Notes under the pieces: model-generated | Told to the model about the DNA's origin: nothing | Databases searched by the model: none | Seen by the model: only the letters and a program-made list of their open reading frames with translations | Made by a program: the position numbers and the translations under genes | NCBI GenBank assembly: GCA_016790475.1 | Contig: JAEUOX010000434.1 | Span: 1-37,645 of the forward strand | DNA length: 37,645 nucleotides | DNA from: Rhodoferax sp. | GTDB lineage: Bacteria > Pseudomonadota > Gammaproteobacteria > Burkholderiales > Burkholderiaceae_C | Direction: 5' to 3' | Shown: piece by piece, positions 16,787 to 24,303 of the stretch | How the letters are laid out: every line of letters starts with the position of its first letter | Numbering within the stretch: the stretch's first letter is position 1

Positions 16787-17680
16787 TCAGTCGCTGGCGT
16801 CCGGCCGGTCCTGCAGCCAGCAGGCCATGCCGCGCAAACCCGCGTCGGGTCCCAGACGCGCCGCGTCGACGGGGACCCGGAATCGCGCCGGCAGCGCCAG
16901 CATGGCCCGCTGGACCCCCTGCAGGAAGCGCGGGTGCAAGCCCAGCCCACCGCCCAGCAGCACGCCGTGCAGATCCAGCAATGCATGGGCATCCGCGATC
17001 GCCTCCGCCACGGCACGGGTCGCCCGGTCGAGCCAGTCCTGCACGGCCGGATGGTCCTGATGCGGCGCAGCCATCCAGGCACGTGCGGAGCGCAGGCCCA
17101 GCCCCAGCGCAGCCAGATCGCGAGCCATGGCGCTGCCGGACGCGCGCCACTCCAGGCAGTCTCCGCGCCCGCAACTGCAGGCGCTCCCCGGCGCCTGGCC
17201 CCCGCCGGCCGCCCGTGCACCGCCATGACCGAGATGACCGGCCAGGCCGGTGGAGCCACTGCGCAGGCGTCCGTCCAGAACGATGCCGGCCCCGATGCCG
17301 GTGGACACGGTGACGAACAGGAGGTCTGCCGGCGCATCCGCACGCGCGCGATACTCACCCCAGGCGGCAGCCTGCGCGTCGTTGAGCAGCCACGCGGGAA
17401 CGCCCAGCAGCTGCTCCAGGTGCTCCGCCAATGGCAGACCGTCCCAGCCGCCGATCATCTGGCGGTTGAGCACACCGACCCGCCGGCCATCGGTGACACC
17501 GGTGACGGCGGCGCCCACGCACTGCACCGGCGGCCCGCCTGACAGCATCCTCGCCAGCTGCTCCAGCAAGGCCGGTGCATCCCCGGCCGTCGGTTCTTCG
17601 CGCCGCTGCAGCAGCAACCCGCCCTGCCACCAGGCGGCGGCGGTCTTGGTGCCGCCGATGTCCAGCGTCAGACAGTCCAT
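16787..17680 (-). CDS. nanK: N-acetylmannosamine kinase (ROK family)
   Basis: NanK phosphorylates N-acetylmannosamine with ATP to ManNAc-6-P. The 297-residue product starts with the phosphate-loop motif DIGGTKTAAAWW and continues with LNDAQAAAWGE (catalytic Asp), TVSTGIGAGIVLDG and the family's zinc site, GHLGHG followed by CSCGRGDCLEW (about residues 155-180). ROK kinases are related to each other, so the substrate is taken from context: the start codon directly follows the nanE stop with no base between. NanK is the last gene of the TRAP-nan run. A different N-acyl-hexosamine is also possible, given the altered residues in the transporter and aldolase of this locus. Confidence 0.87.
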   Translation of the reverse strand: MDCLTLDIGGTKTAAAWWQGGLLLQRREEPTAGDAPALLEQLARMLSGGPPVQCVGAAVTGVTDGRRVGVLNRQMIGGWDGLPLAEHLEQLLGVPAWLLNDAQAAAWGEYRARADAPADLLFVTVSTGIGAGIVLDGRLRSGSTGLAGHLGHGGARAAGGGQAPGSACSCGRGDCLEWRASGSAMARDLAALGLGLRSARAWMAAPHQDHPAVQDWLDRATRAVAEAIADAHALLDLHGVLLGGGLGLHPRFLQGVQRAMLALPARFRVPVDAARLGPDAGLRGMACWLQDRPDASD

Positions 17681-18364
17681 CTAGCGAGGGCGCAGGGCCT
17701 GCACGAACCACTGCGTGATGTGTTCGACGCGGGTGATGGCGGAACCGATCGTCACGCACAAGGCGCCACTGTCGAGTGCTTCGGCAGCCTGCTGCGGCGT
17801 GCGGATGCGGCCTTCGGCCACGACCCGCACCCCCTGCAGGGCCAGCGCACGGATCAGGCCGAAGTCGGGCGGTGCATCTTCCGCCACCGCCGTGTCGGCG
17901 GTATAGCCGCTCAGGGTAGTACCCACCAGTTCGCAACCGGCCTGCCAGGCCTGCAGTCCGTCGGCCAGGGTGGCGCAATCAGCCATGGCACCCACGCCGC
18001 AGGCATGCGCGGCATCCGCAAGCGCCGGCACGGTGCTCGGGCGCGTTCGCTGCGTGGCATCGAAGGCGACGACGGCTGCGCCCGCCGCGGCCAGCGCCCG
18101 GACATCCTCGGCGACCGGCGTGATGAACACCGGAGAACCGGGAACCGGGCGCTTGACAATGCCCACCACCGGGATGGCCAGGCTGCGCGCCACGAGCGCC
18201 ACCCGCTGCACACCTTCGATCCGCACGGCGCTGGCGCCGGAGGCCGCCGCAGCCTGCGCCATCGCCAGCACGATGTCGTCCCGGTCCAGCGGTCCGGCCA
18301 CGACAGGTTGGCACGACACGATCAGGCCGCGGGACCAGACGCCTTCCCAGTCGCTCGTGCGCAT
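17681..18364 (-). CDS. nanE: N-acetylmannosamine-6-phosphate 2-epimerase
   Basis: NanE converts ManNAc-6-P to GlcNAc-6-P, which then enters amino-sugar metabolism. The 227-residue product has the family length and its main motifs: GLIVSCQPV near the N terminus, RIEGVQRVALVARSLAIPV, VVAFDATQRTRP, MADCATLADG, GTTLSGYTADTA (about residues 145-156) and VAEGRIRTPQQAAEALDSGA. The fold is a TIM barrel, and these motifs form its phosphate site and catalytic lysine or glutamate set. It lies five bases after the aldolase and its stop touches the nanK start. The pair nanE-nanK is the strongest sign that the locus handles a nonulosonic acid. Confidence 0.94.
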   Translation of the reverse strand: MRTSDWEGVWSRGLIVSCQPVVAGPLDRDDIVLAMAQAAAASGASAVRIEGVQRVALVARSLAIPVVGIVKRPVPGSPVFITPVAEDVRALAAAGAAVVAFDATQRTRPSTVPALADAAHACGVGAMADCATLADGLQAWQAGCELVGTTLSGYTADTAVAEDAPPDFGLIRALALQGVRVVAEGRIRTPQQAAEALDSGALCVTIGSAITRVEHITQWFVQALRPR

Positions 18365-18369
18365 GCGTC

Positions 18370-19299
18370 TCAGGCAGCCAGCAGGCCGTGCGCGACGAGG
18401 TGCTGACGCACCCGTTCCACGGCAGCCGGTGGCAGCGGGCGATTGGGCCGGGCCATGTGGTGGCTGCGCGCCAGGCCCATCAGCTTCAGCGCCGTCTTGA
18501 AGCTGCCCACGCCGGAGGCGCCGGCACTCAGGTCCTGCGCCGCAAAGAACACCATCTGGAACAGGCTGATCAGGCGCTCCTGCTCGGCGCGTGCCTCGGA
18601 CCACCGGCCCGCACGGGCATGGTCATACAGGCGCACATAGCCCCGCGGATCCACGTTCGCCAGGCCGGGCACGATGCCGTGGGCGCCACCCAGCAGGGCC
18701 GCATCGCAGACGATCTCGGAGCCGGTGAAAAGTGCGAAGTCCGGCAGGTCCGCCAAATCCCGCAGCAGCATGCGGAAGTTGCCTTCGTCGCCGCTGCTGT
18801 CCTTCAGGGCCACCACGACGTTTTCGCGGGCCAGCGTGTTCACCGTGTCCCGCGCCAGCTTGATGTTGACACACACCGGGATGTCGTAGGCGATGACCGG
18901 CAGATCGACCGCGTCGCGCACGTAGCGGAAATGGTCCTGCGTCTCGGCCTGGTTGGTACGGGTGTAGTACGGCGCCGTCAGCACCAGCGCCTGTGCGCCC
19001 AGTGCGCGCGCCTGGCGGCCGTGGGCGATGCAGTGGTCGGTGGTGGCATCCATCACGCCGGCCACCACCGGCACGCGGCCCTGCGCAACCTCCACCGCGA
19101 TGCGGACCACTTCCGCACGCTGGGCGGCCGTCAGGAACACGCACTCGCTGGTGGACCCCAGCACGAACAGCCCATGCACGCCACCGTCCAGCAGGTGGCG
19201 CAGCACCCGGCGCAGGCTGTCCGGATCGATCTGCCCTTGCGGGTCGTACGGCGTGGCAACCGGCGGGACGATGCCGTGCAGGTGAAGCGGTGGAGTCAT
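18370..19299 (-). CDS. NanA/DapA-family aldolase of the nonulosonate-type locus
   Basis: A 309-residue class I aldolase-fold protein. The expected role is cleavage of a sialic-acid-like sugar to an N-acyl-mannosamine and pyruvate. The Schiff-base lysine is in VVALKDSSGD (about residue 168), the catalytic tyrosine in VIAYDIPV and the carboxylate site in LGSTSECVF (NanA has GSTGE). By my alignment from memory with E. coli NanA, the glycerol-reading residues Asp191, Glu192 and Ser208 look replaced by Glu, Ile and Gly. The DapA-typical arginine after the tyrosine is absent, so it is unlikely to be a dihydrodipicolinate synthase. I chose the ATG at 19299 (MTPPLHLHG); a TTG three codons earlier is possible. 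It follows the TRAP large subunit by 15 bases. I leave the symbol empty because the substrate is unproven. Confidence 0.82.
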   Translation of the reverse strand: MTPPLHLHGIVPPVATPYDPQGQIDPDSLRRVLRHLLDGGVHGLFVLGSTSECVFLTAAQRAEVVRIAVEVAQGRVPVVAGVMDATTDHCIAHGRQARALGAQALVLTAPYYTRTNQAETQDHFRYVRDAVDLPVIAYDIPVCVNIKLARDTVNTLARENVVVALKDSSGDEGNFRMLLRDLADLPDFALFTGSEIVCDAALLGGAHGIVPGLANVDPRGYVRLYDHARAGRWSEARAEQERLISLFQMVFFAAQDLSAGASGVGSFKTALKLMGLARSHHMARPNRPLPPAAVERVRQHLVAHGLLAA

Positions 19300-19314
19300 G
19301 GGAGTCAAGGAAGG

Positions 19315-20592
19315 TCAGGACATGAACAACTGGGGCAGCGCTGTCACGATGGGTGGGTACAGGATCATCGCCAGCAGCACCAGGACAAGGGGAATGAGCC
19401 AGGGCATCGTGGCACGGATCAGTCGATGCATCTCGACGCCATGGCTCTTGGAAACGACGAACAGGATCATGCCCATCGGCGGCGTGAGCGTACCGATCAT
19501 CAGCGTGAAGATGATCACGACGCCGAAGTAGACCGGATCGATCTGCATGGCCTGGGCCAGCGGAATGAACGAGGGCACCAGCACCAGCAGCAGCGCCAGT
19601 ACCTCGATGAAGCAGCCCAGGATCAGCAACAGCGCGCACACGGCGAAGACGAACTCCGTCGGCGTGCTGGCCACCGACATCAGCAGACCCGCGATCTGCT
19701 CCGGCGCCTTCTCACGTGCCATCACGATCCCCATCATCGACACGCCGCCGATGATCAGCGCGATCGTGGAGGACATCACGGCGGTCTCGTAGATCGCGTC
19801 CCAGAGCTTGCGCCAGGTGAGCTCGCGGTAGAACAGCAGATCGATCAGGATCGCGTAGAGCACCGTGACCGCCGCCGCCTCGGTGGGCGAGAACACGCCG
19901 CTGAAGATGCCGCCGATGATGACCACGGGTGTCATCAGGGCCGGGAACGATCGGATGAAGGTGCCGCGGACCTCTGCCATCGTGGCGCGCGGATGGACCG
20001 GCAACTGCACCCGACCGGCAACGATGTACAGCATGACCATCATGGCCAGCGTGCACAGCACACCCGGCACGATGCCCCCGAGAAACAGGCCGCCGATCGA
20101 CGCGCCCGACACGACGCCGTACACGACCATCGGGATGCTCGGCGGCACCAGCGGCCCCAGGATGGAGGAGACCGCGGTCAGCGCCGCAGCCAGGTCGTGC
20201 GGATACCCGGCCTTCTGCATCGCCTCGGCTTCGATCTTGCCCAGGCCACCCGCGTCGGCCACCGCGGAACCGGACATGCCGGAGAAGAACAGGCTGGCCA
20301 GGATGTTCACATGGCCCAGCCCGCCGCGGACATGCCCGACCAGCGCGGTCGCGAAGCCGAACAGGTTGCGCGTGATGCTCGATGAATTGAAGATGCTGGC
20401 GGCCAGGATGAACAGTGGCACCGCGATGATCGGAAAGCTGTTGAGTCCGTCCACCACGCGCTGCGCGGCGAAGTTGATGCCGATGCCGGTGTACAGGAAG
20501 TAGCCGATCGAGACCACGAACATGGCCACGGCGATCGGGATGCCGATGAAGATCAGCAGCATCCAGGTGCCGATGAACACCAGGAAGGTCAT
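19315..20592 (-). CDS. TRAP transporter large membrane subunit (SiaM/DctM type)
   Basis: The 425-residue membrane subunit of a tripartite ATP-independent periplasmic (TRAP) transporter, driven by a sodium or proton gradient. It has a dozen or so hydrophobic helices and the family motifs VPLFILAASIFNSSS, FSGMSGSAVADAGGLGKI (about residues 93-110), PPSIPMVVYGV and FSPTEAAAVTVLYA, followed by TLTPPMGMILFVV near residue 370. The ATG overlaps the stop of the small subunit by four bases (ATGA), which is usual for this pair. It works with the small subunit and the binding protein upstream. The gene is followed by the aldolase in the same run. Confidence 0.94.
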   Translation of the reverse strand: MTFLVFIGTWMLLIFIGIPIAVAMFVVSIGYFLYTGIGINFAAQRVVDGLNSFPIIAVPLFILAASIFNSSSITRNLFGFATALVGHVRGGLGHVNILASLFFSGMSGSAVADAGGLGKIEAEAMQKAGYPHDLAAALTAVSSILGPLVPPSIPMVVYGVVSGASIGGLFLGGIVPGVLCTLAMMVMLYIVAGRVQLPVHPRATMAEVRGTFIRSFPALMTPVVIIGGIFSGVFSPTEAAAVTVLYAILIDLLFYRELTWRKLWDAIYETAVMSSTIALIIGGVSMMGIVMAREKAPEQIAGLLMSVASTPTEFVFAVCALLLILGCFIEVLALLLVLVPSFIPLAQAMQIDPVYFGVVIIFTLMIGTLTPPMGMILFVVSKSHGVEMHRLIRATMPWLIPLVLVLLAMILYPPIVTALPQLFMS

Positions 20593-21059
20593 GCCGGCTC
20601 CCCTAACGGGGGCTGTCGGCGGCCCGCCACCCGCAGGAACAGCCGCAGCGCCCACAGCACGGCACCCACCGGGAGCGCCGCGTACAGCACCGCATCGGAC
20701 ATGTACAGCGTGACGGACTCGTCGTTCCAGGTGCGCAGAACGCCCTTGCCACCCAGCCAGGCCATGTAGAGCGCGAGCACGCCGGTGCCGGCGTCGATCA
20801 CGGCATACACGGCCCGCCGCAGACGGGCGGTCCACAGCGCAGGCAGCATTTCCATGCGCAGGTGCTGCTGCATCCGCTCGGCCTCCGCCACGCCCAGCAT
20901 CGCCAGCCAGACCCAGATCCAGCGGATCAGTTCCTCGGTCCAGACCTGTCCGGCGAGGAACCCGAGCCGGCTGGCGATCTGGAACAGGATCAGCGCCATC
21001 ATCAGCGCCAGCAGCGCAGCGCTGACGATGCCCTCCGCGGAATAGCGACCCGGCGTCAT
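20589..21059 (-). CDS. TRAP transporter small membrane subunit (SiaQ/DctQ type)
   Basis: A 156-residue, four-helix inner-membrane protein of the DctQ family. The helices are about residues 12-35, 40-58, 80-102 and 120-142. The family motif is VWTEELIRWIWVWLAMLGVAEA, giving the ARxxHLR-like EAERMQQHLRMEML region. The small subunit is needed for the large one to fold and work. A GAGGGAG site precedes the ATG at 21059; the start is 25 bases after the binding-protein stop, and its stop overlaps the large-subunit start. The small and large subunits are separate here, whereas in some sialic acid TRAP systems they are fused. Confidence 0.9.
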   Translation of the reverse strand: MTPGRYSAEGIVSAALLALMMALILFQIASRLGFLAGQVWTEELIRWIWVWLAMLGVAEAERMQQHLRMEMLPALWTARLRRAVYAVIDAGTGVLALYMAWLGGKGVLRTWNDESVTLYMSDAVLYAALPVGAVLWALRLFLRVAGRRQPPLGEPA

Positions 21060-21084
21060 GGAAGGCTCCCTCGCTGGCACTGGT

Positions 21085-22050
21085 TCACCTGGTCGCCATG
21101 ATGCGCTGGATCTCTCCGGCGCCGAGCTCGGCCTCGAGCGTGTCGTAGTAGGGCTTCATCGCGGCACGGAACGGCGCCGTGTCCACCGTGGTCACGCCCA
21201 GGCCCTTGGACTTGAAGAAGGCCACGAGCTCGGCCTCGCGGGCCATCACGCCGGCCGTGGCGACCTTGCCGCCGGCGACGATCGCGTCCTCCAGCCACTG
21301 CTTCTGCTGCGGGTTGAGCTTCTTGAGCGCCTTGTCGCCCACCAGGATCGCCGAGCTGGCGATGAAGTGGCCGGTCAGCGCGATGTGCTTCTGCACCTCG
21401 TAGACCTTGGTGGCCTCGATGGTGGGCAACGGGTTCTCCTGGGCATCCACCTGCTTGGTCTGCAGCGCCAGGTAGAGCTCGGCGAAGGCGACCGGCGCCG
21501 GCGTGGCACCCACCGCACTGGCGTAGGCAATCAGGAAGGGCACGTTGGGCGTGCGCATCTTCAGGCCCTTCAGGTCGGCCATCGAGTTGATCGGCTTGTT
21601 GGCGGTGGTGTGGCGGGTGCCTTCGTACCAGACGTCCATCAGGTGCATGCCCTTCTCGCGGAACTTGGCATCCATGCGCTGCCCGTAGGGGCCCTTCACG
21701 ACGGCCTTCAGATGGTCGTAGCTGGAGACCACGTAGGGCGCACCGATCAGCTTGAGCTCGGGAATGATGTAGCTCATGTCCGGGTAGCCGGTCATCGCGA
21801 TATCCAGATCGCCCGCCTGCGCCTGGCCCACCATGGCCTTGAAGTCGCCCAGCTGCGCGCCAGGGAAGGTCTTGATGCTCATGCTGCCCTTGGAGTTCTC
21901 CTCCAGCTTGCGCTTGACCTCCAGGATGCCCTTGTAGACCACATGGGTCTCGGGCAGCTGGGTGCCGAAGCTCAGCGTCAGCGTCTGCGCCATGGCTGAC
22001 ACGGAAGCGCACAGCGTCAATCCGGCAGCGAGTGATTTCCACAGTTTCAT
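21085..22050 (-). CDS. TRAP transporter substrate-binding protein (SiaP type)
   Basis: A 321-residue periplasmic binding protein with signal peptide MKLWKSLAAGLTLCASVSAM, cut after AQ. It resembles Haemophilus influenzae SiaP: YEGTRHTTANKPINSMADLK, KMRTPNVPFLIAYA, AFAELYLALQT and DAQENPL occur in the same order. The residues I recall as binding the sialic acid carboxylate and neighbours (Arg127, Arg147, Asn150, Phe170, Asn187 of the mature protein) are present. Those reading the other side of the sugar (Asn10, Asp49, Glu67) appear replaced. The region TQLPETHVV and QLGDFKAM shows this. The alignment was done by eye and needs checking. A GAGGAG site precedes the ATG at 22050. It follows the regulator by 41 bases. 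Confidence 0.92.
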   Translation of the reverse strand: MKLWKSLAAGLTLCASVSAMAQTLTLSFGTQLPETHVVYKGILEVKRKLEENSKGSMSIKTFPGAQLGDFKAMVGQAQAGDLDIAMTGYPDMSYIIPELKLIGAPYVVSSYDHLKAVVKGPYGQRMDAKFREKGMHLMDVWYEGTRHTTANKPINSMADLKGLKMRTPNVPFLIAYASAVGATPAPVAFAELYLALQTKQVDAQENPLPTIEATKVYEVQKHIALTGHFIASSAILVGDKALKKLNPQQKQWLEDAIVAGGKVATAGVMAREAELVAFFKSKGLGVTTVDTAPFRAAMKPYYDTLEAELGAGEIQRIMATR

Positions 22051-22091
22051 CGGGTGTCTCCTCAAGTTGGAAAGGGCCTACGGGTGCGGGG

Positions 22092-22832
22092 TCACGGGGA
22101 TAGGGAAGACGGGTCCGCCAGCACCTCTTCGGGCGGACCATCGGTGTCCAGGGAACGCAGCCGCCTGGAGATCTCGTCGAAATGCTGGCGATGGGCCTGC
22201 TCCAGCGCCTGCACATCACCGGACTCCAGCATGTCGACCACCCGCAGGTGGTCCAGCGCGGTGGCGCGTTGCGCCGCCTGATCGGGCGCAGGCAGGCGGT
22301 CGGCCAGGCGGGTGAATACCTGCCAGAACAGGTCCACCAGGCTCAGCAGGAAGGCGTTTCCCAGGCAGCGGAACAGTGCTGCATGGAACGCACGGTCCTC
22401 CTCGGCGAAGCTCTCGCCGCGCTCGCTGCGCTCGAGCATGCGCCGCGCCAGCTGGCGCAGCGCGGCCACGTCCGCCGGGCCGACGCGCTGCGCGATCTGC
22501 GCCACCATGCCGACCTCCAGCGCGGCGCGCACCTCGAGCAGTTCGCGCAGGCTGGCGCCCTGCGCGGCAATGGAGTAGGGCAGGTTGTGGACGATCGGGT
22601 CGAATGAGAAGTGCGCCACGAACACGCCTTCGCCATGCCGGGTGCGGATGATGCCCAGGGATTCGAGCGCCTTGAGGCCCTCGCGCAGCGAGGCGCGGGA
22701 CATGCCCAGTTCCTGGCACAACGTGGCCTCCGAGGGCAGCGGGTCACCACCCGCCAGCCGGTGCGCCTCGATGTAGCGCTTCACTTCGGTGGCGGCGAGC
22801 TTGTAGGCAGGCTGACGGCTGGAAGTCTTCAC
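22092..22832 (-). CDS. GntR-family regulator of the FadR/FCD type
   Basis: A 246-residue transcription factor with an N-terminal winged helix (about residues 10-75: LPSEATLCQELGMSRASLRE, LGIIRTRHGEGVFVA) and a C-terminal FCD ligand domain (about 90-225). Likely metal or ligand residues of FCD are seen in EEDRAFHAALF, LDHLRVVDMLESGD and AHRQHFDEI. The ligand may be a sugar of the pathway, such as a sialic acid or an N-acyl-mannosamine derivative. It is the first gene of the minus-strand run and ends 41 bases before the transporter gene, so it would also control itself. A candidate operator at 22865-22873 lies in the divergent promoter. Confidence 0.93.
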   Translation of the reverse strand: MKTSSRQPAYKLAATEVKRYIEAHRLAGGDPLPSEATLCQELGMSRASLREGLKALESLGIIRTRHGEGVFVAHFSFDPIVHNLPYSIAAQGASLRELLEVRAALEVGMVAQIAQRVGPADVAALRQLARRMLERSERGESFAEEDRAFHAALFRCLGNAFLLSLVDLFWQVFTRLADRLPAPDQAAQRATALDHLRVVDMLESGDVQALEQAHRQHFDEISRRLRSLDTDGPPEEVLADPSSLSP

Positions 22833-22858
22833 GGGCGATGGAAGCAGAATGCGCAGAG

Positions 22859-22887
22859 TTCAGATGTCAGACAAGTACTAGCATTAT
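22859..22887 (+). promoter_or_regulatory. Candidate divergent promoter of the second aldolase gene
   Basis: On the plus strand TTCAGA at 22859-22864 and CATTAT at 22882-22887 are separated by 17 bases and match the sigma-70 -35 and -10 boxes at four positions each. They lie 49 bases before the ATG of the DapA-family gene. On the minus strand TTGTCT with CATTCT (17 apart) is a weaker pair for the regulator-led operon. The operator candidate sits inside this arrangement. Confidence 0.4.
22865..22873. promoter_or_regulatory. Candidate operator for the GntR/FCD regulator
   Basis: TGTCAGACA is a perfect palindrome around one central base. On the other strand the extended form reads TTGTCTGACAT, which fits the TNGTCNGACNA-like pattern bound by several FadR-type regulators. 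It begins at the base directly after the -35 candidate and lies in the only gap between the divergent genes. A bound repressor there could block both promoters. The site is seen directly; binding is inference. Confidence 0.5.
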
Positions 22888-22935
22888 TGGCAGCACCCGG
22901 GCCGGCGCCCATGGTGTTTTCCCTGAGGAGGACCG

Positions 22936-23862
22936 ATGACCGCACCTGCACTCGACCTGCCGCGTGGCCTGTGGGGCACCATCCTGCTGCCGGTCGACGC
23001 CCGCGACCAGATCGATTGGTCCGCCCTGTCCGACGAGCTGGACCTGCTGGTGCACAGCGGACTGCACGGCATCTACGCCAACGGAACCGCCGGTGAGTTC
23101 CACAACCAGACCGACGCCGAGTACGAACGCCTGGTCGATCTGGTGGCCCGCAAGGCACGGGGCGCCGGCATGCCGTTCCAGATCGGCGTATCGTGCACGA
23201 ACGCCCGCGTGGCACGGGAGCGCCTGCGTGCGCTGCGGGATGTGCGGCCGTCCGCAGCGCAGTTCATCCTGCCGGACTGGTGGGCGCCCTCGCAGCCCGA
23301 GCTGCACGCCTTCCTGGCCGGCATGCAGGAGGTCGCCTGCGGCATTCCCCTGGTGCTGTACAACCCACCCCAATCCAAGCTGCGCCTGGATCTGGACCAG
23401 ATCGCGGCGTTGCGGGCCCAGTACCCGCTGCTGGTGGGGGCCAAGCTGCCGGGTGGCGATGCCGGATGGTATGCCCGGCGCCGTGCACTGTTGCCCGGCT
23501 TCTCGGTCTTTGTACCCGGGCACACGGTCGCATTTGGTCGGCCGCTGGGCGCCGACGGCGCGTATTCGAACGTGGCCTGCCTCGGGCCGCGTGGCGCGCT
23601 GCTGCACTGGCAGCTGAGTGCAGAGTCTCCCGAGCGCGCGGGCGAGCTGGAGAGCCGCATCCAGCAGTTCATGGCCCGGTACGTGCTGCCGCTCGTGCAG
23701 ACCCACGGACTGGCCCATCCCGCCCTGGACAAGATGATGGCCGAAGTGGGCGCCTGGGGTCCGGTGCGCGCACGGATGTTGTGGCCGCATGCCAGCGCTC
23801 CCGATGCCGCCATTCGGGACGCCCGCGCGGCCTTGCGCGACATGCTGCCGGAGTTTTGCTGA
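22936..23862 (+). CDS. Second DapA-family aldolase/lyase, divergent from the regulator
   Basis: A 308-residue class I aldolase-fold protein distinct from the one at 18370-19299. The Schiff-base lysine is in LVGAKLPGGD (about residue 178), the tyrosine in PLVLYNPPQSK and the oxyanion loop in IYANGTAGEFHNQ. It also has the unusual DWWAPSQPELHAF segment. The similarity to NanA and DapA is limited to the fold and catalytic residues, so it is probably a separate branch. It may act on another keto-acid sugar or on a side product. A strong AGGAGG site is at 22925-22930. It converges with the PIN gene two bases away. The divergent regulator gene and shared promoter gap tie it to the same pathway. Confidence 0.82.
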   Translation: MTAPALDLPRGLWGTILLPVDARDQIDWSALSDELDLLVHSGLHGIYANGTAGEFHNQTDAEYERLVDLVARKARGAGMPFQIGVSCTNARVARERLRALRDVRPSAAQFILPDWWAPSQPELHAFLAGMQEVACGIPLVLYNPPQSKLRLDLDQIAALRAQYPLLVGAKLPGGDAGWYARRRALLPGFSVFVPGHTVAFGRPLGADGAYSNVACLGPRGALLHWQLSAESPERAGELESRIQQFMARYVLPLVQTHGLAHPALDKMMAEVGAWGPVRARMLWPHASAPDAAIRDARAALRDMLPEFC

Positions 23863-23864
23863 AT

Positions 23865-24293
23865 TCAGGGCACCGGCTCGGCGCGCACCGCCGCCACCCG
23901 GACGCCCTGTGCAGCCAGACGCTTGTGCATCCGAAGCACCAGCCGGTCCCGGCTGAGCAGTTCCGCACGATGCGCCCAGGCCAGATCGACAAAGATCTGA
24001 TCGTCCGGATCCCCACAGCGCCACGGTGCGCGGGCCGCTGCAGGCACGCGATGGCTCAGGGCATCGAACTGCGCCATCACGGCGCCCGGCGCCAGCGCCC
24101 GCTGCGCCAGCCGCCGCGCGATCTGCGGGTAGCCCAGCACGCGCTGGAGTTCCTCCCGCATCGCGGTGGTGGCGAGCCAGCGCAGGCGTCCGCGCGCCAG
24201 GGCATCGCGCAGCGGCGCACTGGCCGGATCCTCGAAGACCAGCAGGTCCAGCACGACATTCGTATCGATGACGACCGGGCCGGCGGTCTGCAC
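23865..24293 (-). CDS. PIN-domain nuclease, COG1569-type
   Basis: A 142-residue protein of the PIN ribonuclease fold, here of the type annotated putative toxin-antitoxin system toxin. Acidic residues of the metal site appear in VIDTNVVLDLL (Asp), MREELQRVL (Glu), GDPDDQIFVDLAW (Asp) and LSRDRLVL (Asp). Such domains cut RNA. The start is a GTG at 24293, ten bases after the stop of the RNA methyltransferase, so the gene is probably read with it. No antitoxin-like partner is seen on either side, which makes a toxin role uncertain; a role in RNA processing, suggested by the neighbours, is an alternative. Confidence 0.82.
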   Translation of the reverse strand: MQTAGPVVIDTNVVLDLLVFEDPASAPLRDALARGRLRWLATTAMREELQRVLGYPQIARRLAQRALAPGAVMAQFDALSHRVPAAARAPWRCGDPDDQIFVDLAWAHRAELLSRDRLVLRMHKRLAAQGVRVAAVRAEPVP

Positions 24294-24303
24294 GGCGCGC
24301 CCT

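Noticed and set aside
18370-19299. Naming the first aldolase gene dapA or nanA outright.
   Set aside because: The DapA arginine is absent and several NanA substrate residues look changed, so neither name is safe.
23865-24293. A complete toxin-antitoxin pair.
   Set aside because: No antitoxin-like frame is visible next to the PIN gene on either strand.
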